A stretch of DNA of 64,000 bases from Bacillaceae bacterium SAS-127 (GTDB taxonomy: Bacteria; Bacillota; Bacilli; Bacillales; Domibacillaceae): positions 22,344-86,343 of the forward strand of contig NKXN01000062.1 in the NCBI GenBank assembly GCA_002261155.1. The letters run 5' to 3'. The notes under the pieces were generated by a model, which was given only the letters and a program-made list of their open reading frames with translations, was not told the DNA's origin and did no database searches. This document shows positions 15,427 through 24,085 of this stretch, in pieces (within the stretch, counting starts at the first letter, position 1; each line of letters starts with the position of its first letter). A program made the translations under genes and the position numbers.

Positions 15427-17094
15427 TTGAAAATCAAATTAAGCGATAAACACAATCCTCAGCAAAATGAGAAGTTGATTGACTCATTTTTCGAACGACC
15501 AGCTAACCAAGTTGTCGAAGAAACGATGGCTTTGTTTAATGAGCATAAGCATCGGTATCCTCGACCGAACATGAAAGAGAAGCGTCAGCCTTGGTCATTT
15601 GCTTATTTATTCGAGCAAATGAAGTCTTTTTTGATCGGGGTATTTATGCCAAAGAAACAAGGGAAATTACCGAGAGATGTAGGTGTTATGGTAGATGAGC
15701 AAGGAATGGTCTACCCCGGTTGGAAGGGACAATTAGAGCAACAATTTCTTCAACTTCAGAAGAGCGTTCGTCAAGTACAGGTGACCGAATTTGGTGCTAT
15801 AGGAGATGGGCAAACGGACTGTACGAAAGCATTTCAACGAGCGATCGGAGACGGGAAGGTGAAAGTGGTCATCCCAGCAGGAACGTATATCGTCAAAGGT
15901 CTTCAATTGCCGTCTTGGACTTGGCTCGTTGGTGAAGGTAAGGGGAAAACGATACTGAAGTTGCATCCAGATGCACCTAAAAGTAGTTGGGTAGTGACGA
16001 ATAGCGATCATAAGAAAGGGAATCATCATTTGTTTGTAGAAGAGATGAGTCTTGATTGGCATGTGGAACGACTAGGAGAGGTGGAGAGAACGAGTGTAGG
16101 CGGTAATCGTTCAAGCTGTTTAACGTATGCGAATGTCACTTATGGCTGGGTTAAAAATGTAGAAGCGATCAATCCGGGTCTTCATTGCTTTGATATATCT
16201 TCAACGTTGTACAATTATTCAGGTGATGGCTACCGAGCACGCGGAGGCAGTCGATATATTTGGCTCGATGGTTTAAATGGCTATGGATTCGGGGATGACG
16301 GCATTACGACTCATCATAGTGATGACATATGGATCTCCAATTCTCATATGTGTGACCCTAGTGGCAGAGCCCATAAAAAAGGCTATTCCAATTCGAATGG
16401 CATTGAAGTGGACGACGGATCGCAAAATGTGCTGCTCGTCAACAATTCAACGGCACGCTGTTTTGGAGGAGTAGAGGTGAAAGCACATCATAACTCCTCA
16501 GCGGCGACCAATGTTCATATTGTTGGTCATCTATCCATCAATGACAATCGCTCCTTTAATTTTCGCCATATTGGTCATCATCAGAAACAGGACACCGAAT
16601 CGAAAACAGCGTATAATATTACGGCTTCACGAATCGTAGCGATTGCTCCTGTTCGAACGGACTTATATCGCGACTCTAACCCGCGAGCGTTAGTCGTCTC
16701 TGCCTATAAAAACGTGGTCATTAACCAGTTTCGTGTCATCGGCGATCCGGAATATGATTATCGACAGCAACCTGTAATCGCTGTACAATATCGTTCGCGA
16801 AACGTGTTGTTACATCATGTGAACATTCAAGGCTTTCGAACGGCAGGATGTGATATTAAAGTTTTTGGTGGAGAGCAACGAGCTGATGATGTGCAAATTT
16901 GTCATGTATATATTAAGAATTCAGCTGCTAATGGCTTGGTAGTTGGAGCTGGTATTCAACACTTATTCATTCGACATGTTTTAGCTATGAATGTTCATGG
17001 AACTTGCGGTTGTAGTGTCATGAGTGAGAATATCACACTAGAAAAATTTATGGCAACAGGATATGACCAAGCATATGCCATAAAAGCTAATTAA
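15427..17094 (+). CDS. Pectate-lyase-superfamily beta-helix protein
   Basis: A 555-residue protein. Residues about 115-150 match the pectate lyase superfamily entry motif (VTEFGAIGDGQTDCTKAFQRAI, here split). The rest, with repeated N-x-[IV]-x-N/V turns and many parallel-strand-like segments (HVEINPGLH, NGIEVDDGSQNVLL), suggests a right-handed beta-helix of polysaccharide lyases or hydrolases. No signal peptide is visible; the N-terminus is polar with a short hydrophobic patch near residues 60-75. The start is TTG 15427 after GAGAGGAG. It is divergent from the glycosylation operon. The substrate is unknown and the lack of an export signal is odd. Confidence 0.75.
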   Translation: MKIKLSDKHNPQQNEKLIDSFFERPANQVVEETMALFNEHKHRYPRPNMKEKRQPWSFAYLFEQMKSFLIGVFMPKKQGKLPRDVGVMVDEQGMVYPGWKGQLEQQFLQLQKSVRQVQVTEFGAIGDGQTDCTKAFQRAIGDGKVKVVIPAGTYIVKGLQLPSWTWLVGEGKGKTILKLHPDAPKSSWVVTNSDHKKGNHHLFVEEMSLDWHVERLGEVERTSVGGNRSSCLTYANVTYGWVKNVEAINPGLHCFDISSTLYNYSGDGYRARGGSRYIWLDGLNGYGFGDDGITTHHSDDIWISNSHMCDPSGRAHKKGYSNSNGIEVDDGSQNVLLVNNSTARCFGGVEVKAHHNSSAATNVHIVGHLSINDNRSFNFRHIGHHQKQDTESKTAYNITASRIVAIAPVRTDLYRDSNPRALVVSAYKNVVINQFRVIGDPEYDYRQQPVIAVQYRSRNVLLHHVNIQGFRTAGCDIKVFGGEQRADDVQICHVYIKNSAANGLVVGAGIQHLFIRHVLAMNVHGTCGCSVMSENITLEKFMATGYDQAYAIKAN

Positions 17095-17098
17095 CTAA

Positions 17099-17137
17099 AA
17101 AAGCAGCTGATTCTCGAAGAAACAGCTGCTTTTACTA
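17099..17137 (+). terminator. Intrinsic terminator of the beta-helix gene
   Basis: AAAAGCAGCTG (17099-17109) pairs with CAGCTGCTTTT (17123-17133). Confidence 0.7.
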
Positions 17138-17171
17138 TACGATTATGTATAAATAGGTTGAAAATTTTCTA

Positions 17172-18164
17172 TCACTCGTTAGCCTCCGGTTCAGCGATCT
17201 TTTCCAAAATAGAATCTGCTGACGCTTGTCCATGAATATTTATGCGTTTGACTAAATATAGTGGGTCATTTGTTTGCAAATCTAGTAGTCCTGGCTCAGT
17301 AGTCAACGTCATTTCATAACCTGCTTGTTTGATGATGTCTTCTGAACTTGAACTATAGAGCCCATTTGGATAAGAAAAAGCATTTACAGGTTTTCCAAGG
17401 CGATCTTCTAAAAGCTGTTTATTTTTAGTCACGTCATTATGTACACGCTCTTCATACTGTTGAGGTGTCTCCACTTTACCGTCTATCGTGATTGGTCGCG
17501 TTAAACTGGCGTATTTTGTATGGAGGATATCAGTGTGAGCTTGGAATAAGACTAATCCGCTATCGCTCATTTCTTTCATTTGTTCCCAAGTCATTTTAGG
17601 ATATTCACTAGGATGATTTTGTGGGTTTTCAATATAATCAGTGATAATAAATATCGTAGCTTTCATATTATATTTTTGGAGAACAGGAAACACATAATTA
17701 TAATTGCTTTCATATCCATCGTCTAACGTAATCATAATCGGCTTTGCTGGCATGGTTGATTTTCCATTTTTTACATCTATGATATCTTGAGTAGTTAATG
17801 TCGTGTATCCATTTTCCTGTAAAAGTTTCATTTGTTCCTCAAACACGGTTGGATCTCCAATGATCCCGTTTTGTATGTTTTTGTTTTTATCGAAATGGTG
17901 ATACATGAGCACAGGGATCTTCGGAACTAGAGTGTTTTCGTTAGAAACGTTATTAAGTTGTGGATTCTGGTTCGAATGGGTGCTAGTATTTCTAGAGTTT
18001 TCTGCATGATGATCAGATGGACTATTGACTTTATGATCGATATTTTTAGTTTCAGCCCCTTGCTGTTCTACTAATTGACTATTATTTGCTAGAACCGTTG
18101 AAAATAATAGTAATAGAGCAATAGTAGTTCCGCTCAAAATACCTATGACTGTTTTTTTCTTCAA
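17172..18164 (-). CDS. Secreted polysaccharide deacetylase
   Basis: A 330-residue exported enzyme of the NodB/carbohydrate esterase 4 family. A hydrophobic N-terminal helix (about 5-26) acts as signal or anchor and is followed by a polar, N/Q/S/H-rich linker to about residue 80. The catalytic domain starts VPVLMYHHF, has LDDGYE (motif 1 with the general base and metal Asp), then AHTDILH (metal histidines, motif 2). The arrangement with MYHHF resembles IcaB/PgaB-type deacetylases of surface polysaccharide. The start is TTG after GAGGAA. Likely substrates are cell-surface N-acetyl sugars. Monocistronic. Confidence 0.85.
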   Translation of the reverse strand: MKKKTVIGILSGTTIALLLLFSTVLANNSQLVEQQGAETKNIDHKVNSPSDHHAENSRNTSTHSNQNPQLNNVSNENTLVPKIPVLMYHHFDKNKNIQNGIIGDPTVFEEQMKLLQENGYTTLTTQDIIDVKNGKSTMPAKPIMITLDDGYESNYNYVFPVLQKYNMKATIFIITDYIENPQNHPSEYPKMTWEQMKEMSDSGLVLFQAHTDILHTKYASLTRPITIDGKVETPQQYEERVHNDVTKNKQLLEDRLGKPVNAFSYPNGLYSSSSEDIIKQAGYEMTLTTEPGLLDLQTNDPLYLVKRINIHGQASADSILEKIAEPEANE

Positions 18165-18519
18165 ATTTGAATTCCTCTTTTCAATATAATAAAAATATTG
18201 ATGGTTTATAAAACATGAAGTTCAAGACAACGCTACTATTTTTACACCAGCGACTAAGCAATTAATCTACTACAATAAAAAACTATCAGAAATTGTCTTC
18301 TTGAACGAAACCACCTAATTAAAAACCATTACAGGGATTATATTACATTGCATCCTTAAGATTGTAAAGTAATTATTGGGATTCATAGGCATAAATGGTT
18401 TGGGGTGGTTCTAACTTGTTGTTTTAATATTGTGAGGTATTAGTAGTAAAAGTTATAATGAGGAGAAAAAGCTCTGTGTTACAAATTTGTGTGTAAAATC
18501 ACTTTTGGAGGAGGGTATT
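18165..18519. other. 355-base gap between divergent genes
   Basis: AT-rich promoter region serving the deacetylase (leftward) and the small membrane protein (rightward). No hairpin, riboswitch or credible small gene was seen. Confidence 0.45.
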
Positions 18520-18783
18520 ATGAGTAAATCAAAGAAACTAACATATCCGCTTCTCTATAAAATAGGGGTGGGCCTTATTATCGGTTCGGCCATCTTTTGG
18601 GTTTTTCCGTTTATTATTCCCTTTCTAGAGTTCACGACAACGATGAAAGCTGCATTAATTACCGGCTCACTCATCTGTGCAGAAATCGTTTTTTGGCTAG
18701 GGATGTTGTTCGTTGGGAAAGAAGCGGCGATGAAGTTTCGGTCGTCAAGAAGTGTTCGAAGGTGGAAAAAAAACAAAGAATAA
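18520..18783 (+). CDS. Transporter-suffix-domain small membrane protein
   Basis: An 87-residue protein with two membrane helices (about 12-33 and 40-65) and a basic C-terminal tail. The pattern KIGVGLIIGSAIFWVFPF ... GSLICAEIVFWLGMLFVGKEA fits the short two-helix module annotated as transporter suffix domain. I start at ATG 18520 with GGAGGAGG upstream; an in-frame ATG at 18487 has none. The gene stands alone with its own terminator. Its job is unknown. Confidence 0.65.
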   Translation: MSKSKKLTYPLLYKIGVGLIIGSAIFWVFPFIIPFLEFTTTMKAALITGSLICAEIVFWLGMLFVGKEAAMKFRSSRSVRRWKKNKE

Positions 18784-18784
18784 A

Positions 18785-18820
18785 GAAACTGTCTCATGTA
18801 GAGGCAGTTTTTCTTTTTTG
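18785..18820 (+). terminator. Intrinsic terminator
   Basis: AAACTGTCTC pairs with GAGGCAGTTT (one G-T pair), followed by T-rich sequence, just after the small membrane gene. Confidence 0.7.
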
Positions 18821-18825
18821 GTAGA

Positions 18826-18854
18826 TTGACTGTAAAGTAACTTCATAGTAATAT
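18826..18854 (+). promoter_or_regulatory. Likely sigma-A promoter of the CapA-like gene
   Basis: TTGACT (18826-18831), 17-base spacer, TAATAT (18849-18854), 44 bases upstream of the start codon. Confidence 0.55.
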
Positions 18855-18897
18855 AACGGTAATATTTGTAATGAATAGGTGAGGAGGTTACAGGAAC

Positions 18898-20031
18898 ATG
18901 ACTAGCCAACTAGAAAGAAAGAAGCGTAGGCGATTGAAAAAACCTGTTCGGAATATACTCATTATTTGGTGTGTTTTAATTGTAGGGCTTGTTTTTTATA
19001 ATTTGACAATCAAACCAGCTAAAACATACACGAAAGAAACAGAACATACAGAAAAAGCTCAAAAAGTAGACGCTCCTAAAAAAGAGCCGATACAAACAAC
19101 GATCAAAATTAGTGCCGCGGGCGATTTCACGTTAGGAACGGATGAGAATTTTACATATGCAGGGTCATTTCCTGATGAAGCACAGAAAAACGGACTGCCT
19201 TATTTTGCGGCTGAGCTTGGCGATGTGTTTAAACAAGATGATTTATCGACAGTCAACTTAGAAACAACTTTGACAAACGCGACTGAAAAAGCGGTGAAGA
19301 AGTTTCGATTTAAAGGAGATCCTTCTTACGTGCAAATTCTACAATATGCAGGGATTGAAGCGGTCAATTTAGCGAATAACCATACATTTGATTACTTGCA
19401 AAAGGGATATGATGATACGATCGCTACCTTAAAAAAGAATAAGATTGGTCATTTTGGCTATGAACATACATATGTGACAACGATTAAAGATGTGAAAATC
19501 GGTGTGATCGGCTATGAGGGCTGGGAAGATACTGAAGAAACGCGAGCGAAAGTGAAAGTTGGAATTGAAGAGGTGAAGAATCAAGGAGCGGAAATAGTTC
19601 TCGTTCATTTCCACTGGGGCATTGAACGCCAATATGTCCCAACCTCATCACAGCAAACGTTGGCGCGTTTTACGATCGATAATGGAGCCGATTTAGTCCT
19701 TGGCCACCACCCGCACGTGGTGCAAGGGATTGAAGAGTACAATGGCAAGTTTATCGTCTATAGCCTTGGTAACTTTATGTTTGGAGGAAATAGAAATCCA
19801 AGTGATAAGGATACGTATGTGTTCCAACAAACATTCCATTTAACAGACGGTCAATTAACCGATAAAAAGGAAATTAAAGTTGTGCCATTTTCGATTTCTT
19901 CTGTTTCTGAGAGAAATAATTATCAGCCTAAATTATTAACTGGAGACGAAGCGGTAAGGGTCAAAAATAAAATTATCGATGTATCGAACCAGATTAAAGG
20001 GTCTGATTGGACAAAATATGAAGTGCAATAA
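18898..20031 (+). CDS. CapA-family protein (poly-gamma-glutamate synthesis-like)
   Basis: A 377-residue protein with a basic N-terminus and one membrane helix (about 21-41), the rest outside. The C-terminal domain has the metallophosphatase-like CapA landmarks: SAAGDFTLGT, STVNLETTLT, VNLANNHTFDY, VLVHFHWGIE, LGHHPHVVQG and VYSLGNFMFGG. CapA proteins take part in poly-gamma-glutamate capsule production or release. Here no capB or capC gene is nearby, so it is an orphan homologue and its role is uncertain. It has a sigma-A-like promoter and its own terminator. Confidence 0.85.
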   Translation: MTSQLERKKRRRLKKPVRNILIIWCVLIVGLVFYNLTIKPAKTYTKETEHTEKAQKVDAPKKEPIQTTIKISAAGDFTLGTDENFTYAGSFPDEAQKNGLPYFAAELGDVFKQDDLSTVNLETTLTNATEKAVKKFRFKGDPSYVQILQYAGIEAVNLANNHTFDYLQKGYDDTIATLKKNKIGHFGYEHTYVTTIKDVKIGVIGYEGWEDTEETRAKVKVGIEEVKNQGAEIVLVHFHWGIERQYVPTSSQQTLARFTIDNGADLVLGHHPHVVQGIEEYNGKFIVYSLGNFMFGGNRNPSDKDTYVFQQTFHLTDGQLTDKKEIKVVPFSISSVSERNNYQPKLLTGDEAVRVKNKIIDVSNQIKGSDWTKYEVQ

Positions 20032-20034
20032 TCG

Positions 20035-20074
20035 AAAAAATCCGTTTCGCGATCAGGCTGAAACGGATTTTTTT
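20035..20074 (+). terminator. Intrinsic terminator of the CapA-like gene
   Basis: AAAAAATCCGTTTC (20035-20048) pairs with GAAACGGATTTTTT (20060-20073). Confidence 0.8.
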
Positions 20075-20170
20075 AGCTAAATGTAGTTTCACTTTATTTG
20101 CATGTTTCTCAACATTCATTAATAGATATGATAGAGCAGCACTTGATCTCATTTGTTGGAGGTGAGAGAC

Positions 20171-20899
20171 ATGCGCGTTTTTACGCATAATTTATTCACT
20201 CAGGAAGAGATGAGAAATGAGCAATTCGTACCACAATGGGTCGTGAATGAATATCAACATTTTCACCAAGTGGTAACAGAGCGCACATTCCCTTGTACAT
20301 TTGGCTTAACAGCGGAGAAAAAAGGGGAGTTGCGCTACTCTTATATTACGCATGATGATTGGTCGAGACTGCCACAAGCGTTAGAGTCATTTATTGAGTT
20401 ATTTGATTCTGATCAGCCGCTTATTCGCCATGGCTTTTTCCTATTTGTTGAACCCGAAGAAGAAGAGAAGACGCTCACGTATTACCGTCATTATTTTTGG
20501 GCGTTGTTGCAGTATTTACATGAAGTCGATCCAAAACCGTGGCCAGCCAACTATCCAAAAGATCCTGATCATCCACTATGGGCCTTTTCTTTTGCTGGAG
20601 ATCCATTCTTCGTCTTCGGCAATGCCCCCGCCTATAAGCAAAGAAAAACGAGAGCCTTAGGCAATAGCCTTGTGCTTGGGTTTCAGCCAAGACGAATCTT
20701 TGATGGCCTAGAAGGAACGTCGATGAATGGTCAATTATCGAGAGAAAAAGTACGAGCCCGCGTAGAAAAATGGGATCGACTTCCGAAGCATCCAAACATT
20801 AGTCATTATGGCGACCCCGATCATCGGGAGTGGAAGCAATATTTTATTGGCGATGACATCTTACCAATTACGGGAAAGTGTCCGTTTCAACCAAAATAA
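20171..20899 (+). CDS. YqcI/YcgG family protein
   Basis: A 242-residue soluble protein matching the YqcI/YcgG family. It has CTFGLTAEKKGELRYSYI-like N-terminal sequence, HPLWAFSFAGDPFFVFGNAPAY in the middle, LGFQPRRIFD, and the C-terminal ISHYGDPDHREWKQYFIGDD. I start at ATG 20171, 5 bases after GGAGGTGAG; the longer frame has no RBS. The family has no well-defined function that I can state. It is monocistronic, and a 12-bp inverted repeat follows. Confidence 0.85.
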   Translation: MRVFTHNLFTQEEMRNEQFVPQWVVNEYQHFHQVVTERTFPCTFGLTAEKKGELRYSYITHDDWSRLPQALESFIELFDSDQPLIRHGFFLFVEPEEEEKTLTYYRHYFWALLQYLHEVDPKPWPANYPKDPDHPLWAFSFAGDPFFVFGNAPAYKQRKTRALGNSLVLGFQPRRIFDGLEGTSMNGQLSREKVRARVEKWDRLPKHPNISHYGDPDHREWKQYFIGDDILPITGKCPFQPK

Positions 20900-20904
20900 T
20901 CATC

Positions 20905-20946
20905 ACAGGCTTTCCAGAAGGATGTGTCTACCAATGGAAAGCCTGT
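20905..20946. terminator. Inverted repeat between convergent genes
   Basis: ACAGGCTTTCCA (20905-20916) and TGGAAAGCCTGT (20935-20946) form a perfect 12-bp stem with an 18-base loop. T tracts are weak on both sides, so it is a probable but not strong terminator. Confidence 0.55.
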
Positions 20947-20952
20947 TATTTG

Positions 20953-21954
20953 TTATTTCATCGCTTTCGTTGCTAGGTCGGTATTGACTAATATCGAATA
21001 ATCAACTGTTTGCGGAAGTTCACCAGCACTTTTCATCACCGCTTGCAAGTTCTCCCATTCTTCTTCATCTAATAAAGGGTTTGTCGCATAAGTATTTTGC
21101 GATTTATAACGATCGACGACGGTAGCGATCAACTCTTCAGGCGTATCATCAAAATAAGGAGCAATAATTTTCGCTATTTCTTCCGCTGAATGCGTATCGA
21201 CAAACAATTGTCCTTTGTAGATTGCTTTTGTAAAGCGTTCGAGTGTTTTATTATTATTTTTAATGTAGCTTTCTTTTGCCATGAAGGTCGTATATGGAAG
21301 TTTTCCTGACTCTTTCCCAAAAGAGGCGACGATATGCCCGATCCCTTCTTTTTCAAAGAGACTCGCTTGTGGTTCAAATAACTGGACGTAATCCCCTGAA
21401 CCAGAGGCGAAAGCACTTGGAAGATTGGCGAAATCAATATTTTGAATGAGATTTAAATCTTTGTGTGGGTCAATTCCGTGCTTCTTTAGCGCGAATTCTC
21501 CTGCCATTTGCGGCATACCACCTTTTCTTTGCCCTAAAAAAGTACTTCCTTTTAACTGTTCCCACGCAAAAAACTCCGGCTTCTTTCTTGCGACGAGAAA
21601 GGTTCCATCGGTTTGTGTGAGCTGAGCGAAGTTAATGACGCGATCTTTCGCTCCTTGCGCTTCTACATAAATCGATGTTTCACTACCAACGAGAGCGACA
21701 TCAGCACTATTGGATAATAAATTCGTCATCGTTTTGTCGCCGCCCCAAGTCGTTTTTAAATCAACCGTAATTCCTTCTTCTTCAAAAAAGCCTTTTTCAA
21801 TCGCTACATATTGTGGGGCATAAAAAATCGATCGGGTGACTTCGGCAACGCGAACAGTTTCCGTTTTTTCAGGCTCTTTTTCAGGGGAGCACCCAATGAA
21901 AAAGCCTACAGCCGCTACGACTAAAGCAATCAATAAAAAGGATACCTTTTTCAT
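20953..21954 (-). CDS. NitT/TauT-type ABC transporter substrate-binding lipoprotein
   Basis: A 333-residue lipoprotein. The signal peptide ends with the lipobox-like GFFIGC, then a charged linker and the NMT1/SsuA-like fold (VAIEKGFFEEEGI; NSADVALVGSET; PSAFASGSGDYVQLFEP). I start at ATG 21954, about 9 bases after AAGGAGGG; ATG 21960 is too close. It is divergent from the ATPase/permease genes, an unusual split for one transporter. Candidate ligands are sulfonates, nitrate or pyrimidine precursors; no TPP riboswitch or enzyme gene nearby decides between them. Confidence 0.85.
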   Translation of the reverse strand: MKKVSFLLIALVVAAVGFFIGCSPEKEPEKTETVRVAEVTRSIFYAPQYVAIEKGFFEEEGITVDLKTTWGGDKTMTNLLSNSADVALVGSETSIYVEAQGAKDRVINFAQLTQTDGTFLVARKKPEFFAWEQLKGSTFLGQRKGGMPQMAGEFALKKHGIDPHKDLNLIQNIDFANLPSAFASGSGDYVQLFEPQASLFEKEGIGHIVASFGKESGKLPYTTFMAKESYIKNNNKTLERFTKAIYKGQLFVDTHSAEEIAKIIAPYFDDTPEELIATVVDRYKSQNTYATNPLLDEEEWENLQAVMKSAGELPQTVDYSILVNTDLATKAMK

Positions 21955-22088
21955 CCTCATTCCCTCCTTGAAGAACGGATTTTCATCTTTCTATATATAT
22001 GAGAGGAAGAATCATAAATTGTTTTGTCCACCCAATTCACCTTTTTTTCTTTGCGCAATATATTGAATAAATAAGGGAGGGGTTTGGT

Positions 22089-22868
22089 GTGGTCCTTTTA
22101 AAGTTGCAGTCTGTCAGTCAAACGTACTTTTCGAAGCAATCCGCGACAAAGGCATTACAAAATATTCATTTAACTGTAGAAGAAGGGGAGTTCATTTCTT
22201 TTCTTGGTCCTAGTGGCTGCGGAAAAACGACGATGTTATCGATCATTTCAGGGCTGTTACCTCCGACGAAAGGCACGGTCACTTTAAATGGAGAACCGAT
22301 TGAGGGGCCTCATCCGAAAGTCGGTTATATGCTACAGCAAGACTATTTGTTTCCGTGGAAAACGGTGAAAGAAAACATCTTTCTTGGATTAAAGCTAAGA
22401 GGGATGAAGGAAGAGGAGTATAAGGCATATACGTTAGCGCTATTGAAAGAAGTAGGATTAGATCATGTGATCAATCAATACCCCAGTCAACTGTCAGGAG
22501 GCATGCGGCAACGTGTGGCATTTGTCCGTACCCTCGCTACCGACCCGAAAATCTTATTGCTAGATGAACCATTTTCTGCACTAGATTATAAGACGAAACT
22601 GAAGCTTGAAAATCTTGTATCTAAAATGCTGCTTGAACGAAACAAAACGGCTATTCTCGTGACGCATGATATTGGTGAAGCGATCGCGATGAGTGAAAAA
22701 ATTATTCTTTTTTCTAGAAATCCAGGGCGTATTGAACGGATCTTTCTCGTGCCTGAAGCATTAAGAAGTCTTCACCCGTTTGCCGCCAGACAACATCCAG
22801 AGTACTCGGTGTTGTTCCAACAAATATGGGAGGAGTTGGAGCGCATTGAACAAAAGGAAAGTAAATAA
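22089..22868 (+). CDS. ABC transporter ATPase, NitT/TauT type
   Basis: A 259-residue ABC ATPase with Walker A (GPSGCGKTT), Q-loop ([10 protein letters not shown]), signature (LSGGMRQRV), Walker B ([11 protein letters not shown]) and switch His (VTHD). The FPW after the Q-loop is typical of the SsuB/TauB/ThiZ group. The start is GTG 22089 with GGGAGGGG upstream. The permease reading frame overlaps its last 23 bases. Together with the divergent binding protein it forms an importer; the ligand is not determined. Confidence 0.9.
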   Translation: MVLLKLQSVSQTYFSKQSATKALQNIHLTVEEGEFISFLGPSGCGKTTMLSIISGLLPPTKGTVTLNGEPIEGPHPKVGYMLQQDYLFPWKTVKENIFLGLKLRGMKEEEYKAYTLALLKEVGLDHVINQYPSQLSGGMRQRVAFVRTLATDPKILLLDEPFSALDYKTKLKLENLVSKMLLERNKTAILVTHDIGEAIAMSEKIILFSRNPGRIERIFLVPEALRSLHPFAARQHPEYSVLFQQIWEELERIEQKESK

Positions 22869-23649
22869 GTCGCATGAAGAATTTCTTCAACAACTCAAAG
22901 TAGAAAAACGCCGAGTAAGAGCGGTCCAGATATTGATGTTTGTGGTGTTTCTCGTTCTATGGGAAATCTCCTCTAGACAGGAATGGATCAATCCGTTATT
23001 ATTCAGCTCTCCTAAACAAATAACTGCTTTACTTATTGAAAAAATAGGAGATGGTAGTCTATTTTCTCATGTAGGCATCACACTCTTCGAAACGATCTGT
23101 GGCTTTTTACTAGGTACCTTATTTGGTACATTGCTGGCAGCTTTATTATGGTGGAATACCTTTCTTTCTAAAGTGTTAGACCCTTACTTAGTCATTTTAA
23201 ATGCGATGCCGAAAATTGCTCTTGGTCCGATCTTAATTGTTACGCTTGGACCGAATTTTAAATCCATTTTAGGCATGGGTGTTTTAATCACAGTGATCAT
23301 TACAACGATTGTCATTTATTCGGCCTTTAAAAATGTCGAGCCTAACTATGTGAAAGTCGTTCAAACATTTGGAGGATCAAAATTTCATTGCTTCAAAGAA
23401 GCGGTGTTGCCTGCAAGTTTTCCAACGATTATTTCGACGTTAAAAGTCAATGTCGGGCTGGCGTGGGTAGGGGTGATTGTCGGAGAGTTTCTCGTTTCGA
23501 AACAAGGGCTCGGCTATATGATCATTTACGGCTTCCAAGTATTTAATTTTACGCTTGTTCTTCTCAGTCTTGTCATTATTGCCGCTTTAGCGACCATTAT
23601 GTACCAACTTGTTGAGCTATTAGAACGAAAGCTGATCCGAGAGAAATAA
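22846..23649 (+). CDS. ABC transporter permease, NitT/TauT type
   Basis: A 267-residue membrane protein with about six helices. The cytoplasmic loop [27 protein letters not shown] (the EAA-type coupling motif, ending VLPASFPTI) is around residues 165-190. No ATG fits; I choose TTG 22846, preceded by GGAGGAG inside the ATPase gene. The longer frame beginning at 22780 overlaps the ATPase too deeply. It is the last gene before a terminator. It completes the importer with the ATPase and the divergent lipoprotein. Confidence 0.85.
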   Translation: MNKRKVNKSHEEFLQQLKVEKRRVRAVQILMFVVFLVLWEISSRQEWINPLLFSSPKQITALLIEKIGDGSLFSHVGITLFETICGFLLGTLFGTLLAALLWWNTFLSKVLDPYLVILNAMPKIALGPILIVTLGPNFKSILGMGVLITVIITTIVIYSAFKNVEPNYVKVVQTFGGSKFHCFKEAVLPASFPTIISTLKVNVGLAWVGVIVGEFLVSKQGLGYMIIYGFQVFNFTLVLLSLVIIAALATIMYQLVELLERKLIREK

Positions 23650-23656
23650 TATGAAG

Positions 23657-23698
23657 AAAAGACCTAGGTGTATAAAAACAACAACTTAGGTCTTTTTT
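23657..23698. terminator. Bidirectional terminator between permease gene and sspH
   Basis: AAAAGACCTAGG pairs with CTTAGGTCTTTT (one G-T pair), with T-rich flanks on both strands. Confidence 0.7.
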
Positions 23699-23703
23699 GT
23701 ATG

Positions 23704-23883
23704 CTATTGCTCCAATAAGCTTTGTAGAGGAACAGTTTGCTCTTTATCTGGATGATCAAGCGGGTAAATTCTTGCCGTTTCATTTTTGGCATCTACATTT
23801 TGAATGTAGATTGATACGCCGTTGTATGTGACGTGAATCATTCCTGGTGAAGCAGTAATTTCTTTGGCTCGTTGTGAATTCAT
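23704..23883 (-). CDS. sspH: Small acid-soluble spore protein, H type
   Basis: A 59-residue protein beginning MNSQRAKEITASPGM and containing VTYNGVSIYIQNVD and ARIYPLDHPDKEQTVPLQSL. This is a close match to what I know of the minor SASP SspH of Bacillus spores. I start at ATG 23883 (AAGGAGGAAG upstream), not the longer frame. The family is made in the forespore under sigma-G control; I have not picked out the promoter. It shows that the host makes endospores. Confidence 0.92.
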   Translation of the reverse strand: MNSQRAKEITASPGMIHVTYNGVSIYIQNVDAKNETARIYPLDHPDKEQTVPLQSLLEQ

Positions 23884-24085
23884 GGTTCTTCCTCCTTTTG
23901 TATAAACACTTTTTATTATGAGCAACAAGAAGAAAGTTATTCACGATTGTATATTTCGTTAGATGACGAATGTAACAGAAATATTACAAAAGAAGAAAAA
24001 ATGTAGAAAAGTAAAAAAATAGATGTAAAATAATGAATGTATAAGTCTAGAAAGCTAGTTATTTGTTGAGAATGGAGGAAGAGTA

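Noticed and set aside
21955..22088. Riboswitch between the binding-protein and ATPase genes (TPP or other)
   Set aside because: Only about 130 AT-rich bases with no conserved TPP or SAM elements.
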